A DNA stretch of 51,409 nt from Eubacteriales bacterium (GTDB lineage: Bacteria; Bacillota; Clostridia; Saccharofermentanales; UBA5734). The notes under the pieces were generated by a model. The model was given only the letters and a program-made list of their open reading frames with translations. It did not search any database and had not been told where the DNA came from. The stretch covers positions 1-51,409 of the forward strand of contig JAQUDJ010000003.1 of the NCBI GenBank assembly GCA_028685755.1, in the 5' to 3' direction. Positions 32,982 through 43,621 of this stretch are shown in pieces. Both the position numbers and the translations under genes were made by a program. Positions within the stretch are counted from its first letter, which is position 1. Each line of letters opens with the position of its first letter.

Positions 32982-35069
32982 ATGAAAAACTACTCAGCAA
33001 CGAATATCCGCAATGTGGCTCTTCTTGGCCACGGTGGATCAGGCAAAACAGCCTTCGCGGAAGCGGTTCTGTTCAACGCGAAGGCCACGGATCGACTCGG
33101 CAAGTCCGCAGACGGTAACACGGTTTTGGACTTCGACCCTGAAGAAATCCGTCGCAAAATTTCCATCAACACCGCCGTGGCAACCTGTGAATGGAAGAAC
33201 TGCAAACTCAACCTCCTCGACACCCCAGGTGACTTTGACTTCGTTGGTGAAGTCATGCAAGCCCTGCGCGTCGCAGACAGCGTCCTTGTCGTCGTCAGTG
33301 CTAAGGATGGTGTCTCGGTCGGCACTGAAAAGGCCGTTCGCCAAGCTCGTAAAAAAGACCTACCCTGCTATTTCTTTGTCAGCCGCATGGACGAAGCCAA
33401 CGCCAATTTTGACAAAGCGCTTGAAAGCTTGCGTGATGCCTTTGGCAATAAAGTCGTTCCGTTTTCTCTGCCGATCATCAAAGACGGCAAAATGACCGGT
33501 GTTGTCGATGTCGTCGGCCAAGTCGCCTACAGCCTCGATTCCAAGACCGGATTAGCCTCCAAAATTGACATGCCAGAAGACATGCAGGCGCGTATTGATG
33601 AGCTGCAAGATCCTTTGATGGAAGCTGTCGCCGAAAGCGATGACAACCTCATGGAGAAATTCTTTGCTGGCGAAAAATTCACTGAAGAAGAACTTTATCA
33701 CGGATTACATGATTCGGCTCGCACCGGCCATGTTTATCCGGTTTATGTCGGATCAGGCACCGCCAACTGGGGCATAAGCTTCACGATGGATCACCTGATC
33801 GACATCATGCCTTCTGCCGAAGAAGCGGGTGCTGCACCTGCCGAAACTGCCGATGGCCAAGCAATCGAAATTCCAGTTGACGAAAAAACACCTCTTGCAG
33901 CATTCGTCTTCAAAACCATTGCCGATCCTTTTGTCGGCCGCATTTCACTTTTCCGCGTGTACAGCGGTGTGTTTAAGCCAAACACAACCGTTTACAATAC
34001 GCTCAAAGAAAAAGACGAGCGTATCGGCTCGGTCTTCATGACCCTCGGCAAAAAGCAAACCCCCGCTGAGCAAATTAGTGTCGGTGATATCGGCGCGGTT
34101 ACGAAGCTCCTCTTTACCACGACCAATGATACCTTGTGCGACAAGGCTAAAGCAGTCACGATGGCACCAATCAAATTCCCTGTTCCGAGCTTGTCGATGG
34201 CCATTCTACCCAAGGTCAAAGGCGAAGAAGATAAGATCGTCACGGGACTCCACAAGCTCCAAGACGAAGATCCAGTTTTCACCGTTCGCAACGATCCTGA
34301 GACCCATCAGATCGTCTTGTCGGGTCTCGGTGAACAACACCTTGACGTCTTGCGCTCAAAGCTAAATGCCAAATTCCACGTCGAATCGTCCCTTGAAGAA
34401 CCGCGTGTCCCATATCGCGAAACCATTCGCAAAAAGGTCAAAGTCCAAGGCAAACACAAAAAGCAGTCTGGTGGTCACGGCCAATACGGTGACGTTTGGA
34501 TTGAGTTCGAACCTGGCCCGGCTGAAGGCCTGACCTTCGAAGAGAAAATCTTCGGCGGATCCGTCCCAAAATCCTTCCACCCAGCCGTCGAAAAAGGCCT
34601 CCAAGAAGCGATCATCAAAGGTGTCTTAGCGGGTTTCCCTGTCGTCCACCTCAAAGCCACCCTCGTCGACGGATCTTACCATGATGTCGATTCATCTGAA
34701 ATGGCATTCAAACTTGCAGCCCGCCTCGCTTACAAAACCGGCTTGCCACAGGCATCCCCCACATTACTCGAGCCAATCAGCGTCGCCAAAGTGTTTATTC
34801 CAGACGACTACCTCGGGGACATTATGGGCGACATGAACAAGCGCCGCGGCCACATTATCAACATCAGTCCAGATGATGGCATCCAAGTCGTTACCGCCGA
34901 AGTCCCAACCTCCGAAATGGCCAAATATGCCACCGACCTCAAATCGATGACCAGCGGCCGCGGTTGGTACGGGATCGAATTTGCCCGCTATGAACAAGCG
35001 CCGCAAGTTGTAGCCGACAAAGTCATCGCCGAAGCCAAGAAGCACATGGAGGAAGAAAAGGAAGACTAA
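32982..35069 (+). CDS. Elongation factor G-like protein (FusA2 group)
   Basis: Translational GTPase paralogue related to EF-G. It has the P-loop GHGGSGKT (about 15-22), DFDPEEIRRKISI, and switch II DTPGDFDF. The guanine-specificity motif reads SRMD (context FFVSRMDEAN) where relatives have NKMD. EF-G domains II-V follow, with HGQYGDVWIEFEPGP and a C-terminal RGHIINISPDDG. It is 695 aa from ATG 32982, which follows AGGGGGA; the upstream frame from 32928 has no ribosome site. A TATAAT lies at 32877-32882. This class is distinct from the canonical fusA of the str operon; its function is poorly known. Confidence 0.85.
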   Translation: MKNYSATNIRNVALLGHGGSGKTAFAEAVLFNAKATDRLGKSADGNTVLDFDPEEIRRKISINTAVATCEWKNCKLNLLDTPGDFDFVGEVMQALRVADSVLVVVSAKDGVSVGTEKAVRQARKKDLPCYFFVSRMDEANANFDKALESLRDAFGNKVVPFSLPIIKDGKMTGVVDVVGQVAYSLDSKTGLASKIDMPEDMQARIDELQDPLMEAVAESDDNLMEKFFAGEKFTEEELYHGLHDSARTGHVYPVYVGSGTANWGISFTMDHLIDIMPSAEEAGAAPAETADGQAIEIPVDEKTPLAAFVFKTIADPFVGRISLFRVYSGVFKPNTTVYNTLKEKDERIGSVFMTLGKKQTPAEQISVGDIGAVTKLLFTTTNDTLCDKAKAVTMAPIKFPVPSLSMAILPKVKGEEDKIVTGLHKLQDEDPVFTVRNDPETHQIVLSGLGEQHLDVLRSKLNAKFHVESSLEEPRVPYRETIRKKVKVQGKHKKQSGGHGQYGDVWIEFEPGPAEGLTFEEKIFGGSVPKSFHPAVEKGLQEAIIKGVLAGFPVVHLKATLVDGSYHDVDSSEMAFKLAARLAYKTGLPQASPTLLEPISVAKVFIPDDYLGDIMGDMNKRRGHIINISPDDGIQVVTAEVPTSEMAKYATDLKSMTSGRGWYGIEFARYEQAPQVVADKVIAEAKKHMEEEKED

Positions 35070-35109
35070 GCTTCCCATCCGTTTCGCTCGAAAAGCGATA
35101 AAAGCAAAA

Positions 35110-35212
35110 GGGCTACGAACGCCCATCCGTTCGCTCGAACATTCTCGAAGAGCCGTAATCGCCTGCGATTACGGCTCTTCTGCGAACTCGCTCGGCGGAT
35201 GGGGTCGTACCC
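35110..35212. repeat. Large palindromic element A
   Basis: The centre is a perfect 15-bp stem (GAAGAGCCGTAATCG / CGATTACGGCTCTTC, loop CCTG, 35147-35180). It is enclosed by flanks CCGTTCGCTCGAACATTCTC (35127-35146) and TGCGAACTCGCTCGG (35181-35195), and by weaker outer arms (35110-35126 and 35196-35212). The flanks recur, inverted, in element B. No T tract follows, so it is not a standard terminator. Confidence 0.85.
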
Positions 35213-35379
35213 TTTTGGAATGTGCACCGGAACATCCAATTCCTAGGCAGCGCGTACTTATCTGTAGCGGCATCTTCGCATCTAACCGAAGCGGACAACA
35301 AGATGACCGTCAAGCTGATAGCTATCAATAAAGACTCAGTCGCCTAGATCAGCTCACGCTCAAATCACCACCACCGCCA

Positions 35380-35527
35380 CCTCCAGAGCACCAGCCCCTC
35401 TCGCCGAGCGAGTTCGCAGCCAGCTTTAGCTGGCGAGAATGTCCGAGCGAACGAGAGTGGGCGGGGTGATCTGGAGGAAAGGAGAATGTCCGAGCGAACG
35501 AGAGTGGTGGGTGCTCTGGAGGCAAGA
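35380..35527. repeat. Palindromic element B with 47/45-bp tandem duplication
   Basis: CCGAGCGAGTTCGCA (35404-35418), a different perfect hairpin GCCAGCTTTAGCTGGC (35419-35434), then GAGAATGTCCGAGCGAACG (35435-35453). The right part is tandemly duplicated (26 identical bp at 35435-35460 and 35482-35507). The whole is bounded by 13-bp inverted repeats CCTCCAGAGCACC (35380-35392) and GGTGCTCTGGAGG (35510-35522). Confidence 0.85.
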
Positions 35528-37259
<1,732 letters not shown>

Positions 37260-37270
37260 TCACAGCAGAG

Positions 37271-37317
37271 ACACCCCGGTGCAACGTAACACGTGCGCTG
37301 GGGTGTTCCTTATTTTG
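37271..37317 (+). terminator. Terminator-like hairpin after gdhA
   Basis: ACACCCC...GGGGTGT arms with an inner GTGC/ACGT pairing (37271-37307) are followed by TCCTTATTTT. Confidence 0.7.
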
Positions 37318-37372
37318 TCAAAAAAACATGATAAAATAGATACAACAACTAATTTTGTGTGAGGTAATAACC

Positions 37373-38179
37373 ATGAAAAGAGCTCATGAAGTTGATTTCA
37401 AAGTAATCGGTGAAGATTTGCAATTTGTCGAAATCATGTTAGATCCCGGCGAAACCATGATCGCAGAAGCCGGCGCGATGATGTACATGGATAGCGCGAT
37501 TGTCATGGATACGATTTTTGGCGACGGTTCGCAGAAAAGTGCCGGTAACGATGTTATGGGTAAACTTTTCTCGGCAGGCAAACGCCTTTTGACCGGTGAA
37601 AGTTTGTTTATGACAACTTTTACAAATCAAGGGTCTGAAAAGAAAAGCGTAGCATTTGCCGCACCGTATCCGGGTAAAGTTATTCCCTTTGATCTCATGG
37701 ATTATGGCGGCATGTTAATATGCCAAAAGGACTCATTTCTCTGTGCCGCGATGGGGATTTCGGTCGACATTGCATTTCAAAAGAAGATCGGGGTCGGATT
37801 GTTCGGTGGCGAGGGATTCATCATGCAACGCCTCGAAGGAGATGGACTCGCCTTTATGCATGCTGGTGGTACGATAATTCGCAAAGAGTTGCAACCTGGT
37901 GAGCGGATCATGCTCGACACGGGTTGCCTAGTCGCGTTGACACCATCCGTTCATTACGATGTACAATTTGCCGGAAATATCAAAAGTGCCTTGTTCGGTG
38001 GTGAAGGTTTGATGCTTGCTTCATTGACTGGTCCGGGTACGATTTGGCTACAGTCTCTGCCGTTCTCGCGGTTGGCTGACCGCATTGTTCAGGCTAGTCG
38101 TCTCGGTGGCCAGCGCAAAGGCGAGGGCAGCGTGCTCGGCAATATCGGCTTAGGGACTTTTTTTGGCGGTAATGACTGA
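37373..38179 (+). CDS. AIM24 / TIGR00266 family protein
   Basis: 268 aa. The family pattern is clear: an N-terminal QFVEIMLDPGETMIAEAGAMMYMD, GESLFMTTFTN, GGMLICQKDSFLCA, FGGEGFIMQRLEGDGLAFMHAGG and a closing GTIWLQSLPFSRLADRI. These are all-beta cytoplasmic proteins of uncertain role, related to mitochondrial AIM24. ATG 37373 follows GAGG. A possible promoter is TTGTCA (37315-37320) with TAGATA (37337-37342). It overlaps the convergent ADP-ribosylglycohydrolase gene by 30 bp. Confidence 0.9.
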   Translation: MKRAHEVDFKVIGEDLQFVEIMLDPGETMIAEAGAMMYMDSAIVMDTIFGDGSQKSAGNDVMGKLFSAGKRLLTGESLFMTTFTNQGSEKKSVAFAAPYPGKVIPFDLMDYGGMLICQKDSFLCAAMGISVDIAFQKKIGVGLFGGEGFIMQRLEGDGLAFMHAGGTIIRKELQPGERIMLDTGCLVALTPSVHYDVQFAGNIKSALFGGEGLMLASLTGPGTIWLQSLPFSRLADRIVQASRLGGQRKGEGSVLGNIGLGTFFGGND

Positions 38180-39271
38180 TTCGTCAGCCGAGTCAAATTT
38201 TTCGCATAAATGCTCGATCAAAGACCGCTTGATGAGGGCCTCTAGCCATGCCTGTGGAATCTCGTCGATGCCGTAAAATAAGCCAGCCAAACCACCGGCG
38301 ATTGCAGCGATCGTGTCGGTATCCTGGCCGAGATTGATCGCTTTGAGCACGCAGTCCGCGTAACTTTCAGTCGTTGCGAAGCACCAACAAGCGGCCTCGA
38401 GTGTATCCACGACATACCCCGTACTTTTGATCTGGTATGTTGGCAAGTTAGCAAAGTCAGGGTCAACCAAACGCTTGAAATTGCTGAGTTCATCAACCCA
38501 TTCTGGGAATTGCTGGTATGCACAAAATGCGCGTTCAATCCCCCGCAAGAGTGCCACGCTCGAAGAACATGAAGGAACTGAACCAGCTTGACCAGCTTGA
38601 CCAACTTGACCGACTTGACCAACTTGACCGACTTGACCGACTTGACCAGCTTGACCAGCTTGACCAACTTGACCAACTTGGCTACTGCTAAGGAGTGTGT
38701 CGGCCAACAAAATGTAAATCCCGCAGGCGATTTGGGACCGGGGGTGGGCGTGGGTCAATGCGGATACTTGATGGATTAGGGCTAAATGTTCGGGCTGATC
38801 TAGCTGTAAAATCTGATCGGCTTTTATCAAGTGGTGCCCGTAAAAAAGCATCGGCAAAATCCGCATGAGAGAACCGTTGCCGTTCTCCGTTGTGCCGGAC
38901 AGGCCTGACTCGAAAGGCCCAAGACCGTCGAGATAGCGATCTAATGCGGCCCGTGTCGTATGGCCAATATCGAAAGCGCTACCGAAAGGGGTATAATAAC
39001 CCCGCTGATACCAATAGGTGAATCGTAAAAGAATATCATGGTAATCAAGGCCGCTAGCCAATGTTTCACTAAGACTGTCCAGTGTCGCCAAGGTCAAGCT
39101 TGTATCGTCTGACCATGTACCTGCTGGTTGATTGTGTGAACCAAAAGCCCGCATTTCTTGAACAGGATTGAGCGCCAGTGCTTTGCGATTCAGAAATTCG
39201 ACCGGTACACCTAATGCGTCACCGACTGCATGCCCGAGGATCGCGCCACGAATGTGCTGAATCTGCGTCAT
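38150..39271 (-). CDS. ADP-ribosylglycohydrolase family protein
   Basis: Likely removes ADP-ribose from proteins or small molecules (DraG/ARH fold). It has the metal-binding motifs GHAVGDALGVPVEF (about 13-26), GTWSDDTSLTLATLDSL (about 51-67) and the C-terminal NLGQDTDTIAAIAGGLAGLFYG (first 20 residues typical). It is 373 aa, about 30 longer than usual because of a Gly-Gln-Val/Ala tandem array near residues 197-229. ATG 39271 follows GGAGGG. No ADP-ribosyltransferase gene is seen nearby. Confidence 0.92.
   Translation of the reverse strand: MTQIQHIRGAILGHAVGDALGVPVEFLNRKALALNPVQEMRAFGSHNQPAGTWSDDTSLTLATLDSLSETLASGLDYHDILLRFTYWYQRGYYTPFGSAFDIGHTTRAALDRYLDGLGPFESGLSGTTENGNGSLMRILPMLFYGHHLIKADQILQLDQPEHLALIHQVSALTHAHPRSQIACGIYILLADTLLSSSQVGQVGQAGQAGQVGQVGQVGQVGQVGQAGQAGSVPSCSSSVALLRGIERAFCAYQQFPEWVDELSNFKRLVDPDFANLPTYQIKSTGYVVDTLEAACWCFATTESYADCVLKAINLGQDTDTIAAIAGGLAGLFYGIDEIPQAWLEALIKRSLIEHLCEKFDSADESVITAKKSP
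38584..38682 (-). repeat. 9-bp coding tandem array (Gly-Gln-Val/Ala)
   Basis: Eleven 9-bp units, CAGCTTGAC, CAACTTGAC or CGACTTGAC on the plus strand (the last one imperfect), lie in frame inside the ADP-ribosylglycohydrolase gene. Confidence 0.95.
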
Positions 39272-39426
39272 ATGTGAGGGGCCCTCCTTTGGACAGCATG
39301 TGCAACATGGCTTAATATTGTCATAGCTATTATTATCTTAACAGATTGGCTAATACTTAGCTTATCAAAAATTAAGCAACTTATTATCCGAAAATTGGGC
39401 CAATTTCACAAACGGAGTGTTACAGA

Positions 39427-40653
39427 ATGGATAGTCGAAAAATCTTGAACGTTCGTCACTTACTTGCATTTTTGATTTTACTCGCCTTTGCGGGCATTGG
39501 GCTGCTGGTTGCCGGTTGTACTACAACACAATCTCAACAACCTCCCACTCCACAATCGACTGCTATAGCGACAACTCATATCGAGGCGTCAGAGTCATTA
39601 GTGCCAATTATGACAGATGCAACCCACCCTGAGCCGACATTAACACCCGATACACAAGGGCCAACGGCGCAAAAATACCTCGCCAAACTTGCCGAATACC
39701 AGTTAGATTTGCCGGCGGACACTGCGCCCACAACTTTGGCGTCTCTTACCGTTCAACAAAAATTAGTCGATGACATGATCGCGCTCTATACTCAAAAAGC
39801 GCCCTCAAAGGCGATTCACACCCTCTACTTGCAGGGCATCACTCAACTCGCACCAGAAGCTGCTGATACATTTACGGCATACGCCATTTCCGGGATGCGC
39901 CGCAATAGTTTTGAAGACTATCAAATGCTTGAACAATTTGCCAACACTCAGGGCAGTTTAGATCGCTTTTTCAAAATTGCAGAACCTTATGAGTTCAACT
40001 ATCTACAGCTCAATCGTCATGTCGATGCAATTCATGATCCGACGATCAAGGCATTAGTCGTGACAGCCCAAGATCAGGGTTACTATATTGCCAGTGCCGA
40101 GGGCATGCTTTATTACCTCGTCGATTTCAGCGTTTTTGCACAATACCGGCAATCCAACACGGCTTCAATGGCCGATTTGATATTGAGCTTGGCGATTGAT
40201 TCGCTTGATCCGTTGTCCTCCGATGCCGCAAGGATTGTTGAACCATGGGTTTTGGCGGCTCGAACTTACGGTATCGAGCGGATGTTAGCTGACTATCAAG
40301 GATCTCCATATGAAAAATACGTAGCGAGTCGTTTTCGCGATCATTTAGTGATGCTGTTGTTCGGTCTCAACAACACACCGAACTTCAGTTATGAAACGGG
40401 GTTAATCACGCCGGAGGCTCAAGCACTTTTTACAGAACTACAAACACTTGAAGGGTCACAGATCGCAATGCTCACGACACAGCTGCAAGCCGTGTTAGCG
40501 GCAAACGGGGGCAAGCTTAATGACACCAATCGGGAACAGGCGATGGCTCTTTTGAACGGAGTCGACAAGCAATATAATTTGTCCGAAACCGATCTTGAAC
40601 AATATGGCCTATGGATGTCTGGTCAGATCGACCACATGCAAATAAAACAGTAG
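39427..40653 (+). CDS. Predicted lipoprotein of unknown function
   Basis: 408 aa. A type II signal peptide is visible: basic start MDSRKILNVRH, hydrophobic core, lipobox LVAGC with C31. A Pro/Thr-rich linker follows (about 32-75), then a mostly helical domain (about 80-405) with no motif I recognise. ATG 39427 follows GGAG. The GH32 gene begins 12 nt after its stop, so co-transcription is likely and a link to extracellular sugar capture is possible. Confidence 0.72.
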   Translation: MDSRKILNVRHLLAFLILLAFAGIGLLVAGCTTTQSQQPPTPQSTAIATTHIEASESLVPIMTDATHPEPTLTPDTQGPTAQKYLAKLAEYQLDLPADTAPTTLASLTVQQKLVDDMIALYTQKAPSKAIHTLYLQGITQLAPEAADTFTAYAISGMRRNSFEDYQMLEQFANTQGSLDRFFKIAEPYEFNYLQLNRHVDAIHDPTIKALVVTAQDQGYYIASAEGMLYYLVDFSVFAQYRQSNTASMADLILSLAIDSLDPLSSDAARIVEPWVLAARTYGIERMLADYQGSPYEKYVASRFRDHLVMLLFGLNNTPNFSYETGLITPEAQALFTELQTLEGSQIAMLTTQLQAVLAANGGKLNDTNREQAMALLNGVDKQYNLSETDLEQYGLWMSGQIDHMQIKQ

Positions 40654-40665
40654 AACGGAAGCGCC

Positions 40666-42135
40666 ATGACAGAGTTGACCGCCACAGCAACGACCCATCG
40701 CACGATCGATGAGACTCAAGCATTGCCGATTGTCCCCCGGCCAATCCTACATTTTACGCCGCAAAAAGGTTGGATCAATGACCCGAATGGCTTAGTGTTT
40801 TACCAAGGACGTTATCACTTGTTTGCGCAGTACTTTCCCGACGATACGCGGTGGGGACCGATGCATTGGCTCCATGCGGTCAGTGATGATTTGCAAAAGT
40901 GGCAGGAGTTGCCGATTGCGCTAGCGCCGGATGATGACGGGATGGTTTTTTCTGGATCAGCGTGGTTTGACCGCGAAAATGTCTCGCAATTGGGCACGCC
41001 TGAGCAGCCACCATTGCTCCTTTTTTACACAATGGCTAATCAGCAGACACAGGATCAACGGGTAGCCTGGTCGATCGATGGCGTCAATTTTACGCGCTAC
41101 GCACATAATCCGGTGATCGCCAATCCCGGGCAGCGGGACTTTCGAGATCCCAAAATTTTTCACCGCGATAATCAGGGTGATTACTATCTGGTGGTCGCTG
41201 CCGGAGATCACGTCGATTTTTTCAAGTCGCACACCTTACTGGACTGGACAAAATGCGGCACCTTCGGACCGGAGGGCAATCCGTGTCCCGGTGTCTGGGA
41301 GTGCCCAGACTTGATTCAAATGGCCGCCTCTGATGGCACCAATAAATGGGTTTTCATCATCAGTCATATTCGGCCAATCACGGAAGGTGGCTCACGTACT
41401 CACTATCTAGTCGGTGACTTTGACGGTGTGACGTTTACCTGTACCCAAAAAGAAAAAGAGCCGGTTTGGCTCGATCCTGGCTTTGATAATTATGCGGCCG
41501 TGAGTTTTGCGCATCACGAACAACCCTTGATTCTTGGATGGGGTAACAACTGGAACTACGCAGACAAAATTCCCAAGACCGATTTTTGTGGACAAATGAC
41601 CTACCCGCGAAAGCTACAGCTTCAAAACACGCCGTCTGGGCTACGCTTAGCATCGCAACTTTGGCCGGATCCGTCGGTTGCCTTGCCATTCGACATCGAA
41701 AAAATCAACTTGACCTTGCCACGCGCTCTGACGACTCCGCTACCACTTGGCCTCGTACCACCACAAACGTCAGTGAGCCAATCGATTCGGGCAACTACAG
41801 CATCGTCACTCATTTCATTTGATGCGACTGGTGCCTTTGTCCTCACCTTGAGCAATGCACTCGGGGAGATTTTTCAATTTGGCCTATCGCCTGAGGGTCA
41901 ATTCTGGTTTGATCGTGTGGCTGCGACGCGACGCCCCTTTTGGTTGGCAGAACACGCGGCAGCATTTACCCGAATAGAAACCGAACGGTTGATTACCGGT
42001 CCGGTGCGTGGCCAGATTTTGATTGACCAAACTTGCTTGGAAATCCTCGCCGATGATGGCTTGTTCGCTAGTTTTGTTTTAGTTTTTCCGGAAGCACCTT
42101 ATCAGACTGTTACGATCGAAAACATCATAGATTGA
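40666..42135 (+). CDS. GH32 beta-fructosidase / sucrose-6-phosphate hydrolase
   Basis: Cleaves terminal beta-fructosides such as sucrose (or its phosphate) or fructans. The five-bladed propeller has the nucleophile D39 in WINDPNG, the stabilising RDP motif (FRDPKIF, about 159-165) and acid/base E212 in VWECPDL. A C-terminal beta-sandwich (about 350-485) is present. It is 489 aa. No signal peptide is seen, so it is intracellular. No PTS gene is adjacent, and the exact substrate is open. Confidence 0.9.
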   Translation: MTELTATATTHRTIDETQALPIVPRPILHFTPQKGWINDPNGLVFYQGRYHLFAQYFPDDTRWGPMHWLHAVSDDLQKWQELPIALAPDDDGMVFSGSAWFDRENVSQLGTPEQPPLLLFYTMANQQTQDQRVAWSIDGVNFTRYAHNPVIANPGQRDFRDPKIFHRDNQGDYYLVVAAGDHVDFFKSHTLLDWTKCGTFGPEGNPCPGVWECPDLIQMAASDGTNKWVFIISHIRPITEGGSRTHYLVGDFDGVTFTCTQKEKEPVWLDPGFDNYAAVSFAHHEQPLILGWGNNWNYADKIPKTDFCGQMTYPRKLQLQNTPSGLRLASQLWPDPSVALPFDIEKINLTLPRALTTPLPLGLVPPQTSVSQSIRATTASSLISFDATGAFVLTLSNALGEIFQFGLSPEGQFWFDRVAATRRPFWLAEHAAAFTRIETERLITGPVRGQILIDQTCLEILADDGLFASFVLVFPEAPYQTVTIENIID

Positions 42136-42139
42136 CGGC

Positions 42140-43366
42140 TTATAAGCCACTGTTCCAAATCCGAGTCCGCTTGCCTTGACCGGCATAGACACGGAAGTCC
42201 GCTTTTCTCGGCACGATTCGATTCGCTGTATCGAGGGTGTCAAACGAGACAAAATCGCCAACTTCTTGAGCGGTGTATCGCTCGGGACGCTGTGTTAACA
42301 TCAACCGCCAGGTGGACAATTCATCAGCATCGAGATCGCGACCAAAGACCACGCGGATGCTCCCATCGGGTAGTTTTTCCTTTAAGACTAAACGACTCAG
42401 GCGTGACAGCATGCTCTCAAGGTCAACTGTTGAATCCCCACGATAACTGGGGACGTTTGCAAGAACCGGTTCTTGTCCGGTATAGAAACGAATGATGTCC
42501 GGCATCCGATGGAAAATAGCAGGTGCTTCGGCGATGCTGCAACCCGGTGCGTTCATAATCGCGACGTTGCCTGCACGATAAGCATCGAGCAAGGCTTCGG
42601 CGGTGTGCGCGGATAAATCATCAGAGCCAGCAGCATTGACCAAGTCGTCGCATGAGGTACAAAGTACTGAGCCGACTTTGACGCGTGGCCCACTCACAAA
42701 TCGGTAATAAACGGTATTTTCATACACTTCTAAGTGCTCTGGGAAGGCGAGCTCTGAACGTGTCCGATCTGCGAGATAGGCGTGTTCAAAAAATAGCGGA
42801 TTGCATAAAGGATTGCTCAGAACGACTTTGATTCCGTCGGTGTTCACCGCATCCATCGCATCACGAACTAGCGTGTCATAATCGCAAATGTTCGTCGCTG
42901 AGTGGGCTGTGAGCACCGGCGCATCACTGTATGTTCCAGCATAACCGGCTGATGCCGGAAAAGCTGCTCCAGATGGGGTATTGATGTTGTCACGTTGTAC
43001 GTAGAATTGATTGTCGCGACCACGGATGACATCAAAACTAGCTAAGTGAACGTATATATTTTTCGGCGGGGTAATACCCTTGCCGGTTTGATAAAATTTG
43101 GGCATTTGCTCAAGGATGCTTTTCGGCAATACACCTGCTTTAATGATGCGTTGCTCGGTATACAAATCAGCCAGCAGACTGTTCATTGCTTGCAAGCGCT
43201 GGGTGAGTCCATGCTCTAGGGTTGCATAATCTACAGCATCCACGCGATGAAGGGTTACGTCAAAGGGAAAGAACAATTCGATATCGGCTTCTGGTGTGAC
43301 CATCTCAGTCGAAAGATCGACTGGGAATTCTAGCAGATTGGTATTTGTTTGCACCATTGTCAGCAT
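42140..43366 (-). CDS. Circularly permuted ATP-grasp family protein
   Basis: 408 aa. The sequence fits the circularly permuted ATP-grasp group (former DUF404/DUF407): PFDVTLHRVDAVDYATLEHGL, RLQAMNSLLADLYTEQRIIKAGVLPKS, then RDNQFYVQRDNINTPSG, GNVAIMNAPGCSIAEAPAIF and VLKEKLPDGSIRVVFGRDLD. Such proteins usually stand beside an alpha-E domain protein and a transglutaminase-like protein in a peptide-ligation cluster; none is here. ATG 43366 follows GGAGG at 6 nt. It is convergent with the GH32 gene, 4 nt away. Confidence 0.75.
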   Translation of the reverse strand: MLTMVQTNTNLLEFPVDLSTEMVTPEADIELFFPFDVTLHRVDAVDYATLEHGLTQRLQAMNSLLADLYTEQRIIKAGVLPKSILEQMPKFYQTGKGITPPKNIYVHLASFDVIRGRDNQFYVQRDNINTPSGAAFPASAGYAGTYSDAPVLTAHSATNICDYDTLVRDAMDAVNTDGIKVVLSNPLCNPLFFEHAYLADRTRSELAFPEHLEVYENTVYYRFVSGPRVKVGSVLCTSCDDLVNAAGSDDLSAHTAEALLDAYRAGNVAIMNAPGCSIAEAPAIFHRMPDIIRFYTGQEPVLANVPSYRGDSTVDLESMLSRLSRLVLKEKLPDGSIRVVFGRDLDADELSTWRLMLTQRPERYTAQEVGDFVSFDTLDTANRIVPRKADFRVYAGQGKRTRIWNSGL

Positions 43367-43397
43367 AGATAACCTCCATATGTCCCGGAAAATACAG

Positions 43398-43430
43398 AAA
43401 GCCGCCTCAAGCGTGGCTTGAGGCGGCTTT
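43398..43430 (-). promoter_or_regulatory. Strong hairpin in the leader of the ATP-grasp gene
   Basis: Perfect 15-bp arms, AAAGCCGCCTCAAGC / GCTTGAGGCGGCTTT, with a 3-nt loop lie about 30 nt before the minus-strand start. A weak promoter (-10 ATTCTA complement at 43456-43461) would place it in the mRNA leader. It could instead be a distant terminator of the NUDIX gene, but the T tract is poor. Confidence 0.6.
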
Positions 43431-43621
43431 GTCTCAGGTCTACCGGGATGAATTGATTCTAGCAGGGTTTTGTGAAAAGGGAACAGATATTTTTAAAATA
43501 TTAGGGCACTTTGAACAAATTCATCAAGTTACATAAGGATTTGCGCAATTTATGCCAAGTTGTTTGCTAAAACAACAATGAATTTAGCAATGCTATTGTG
43601 GCTTATTCAGACCTATTATAA

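Noticed and set aside
35110-35212. Terminator of the EF-G-like gene
   Set aside because: The stem is strong but no T tract follows on either strand, and its flanks recur in a second element.
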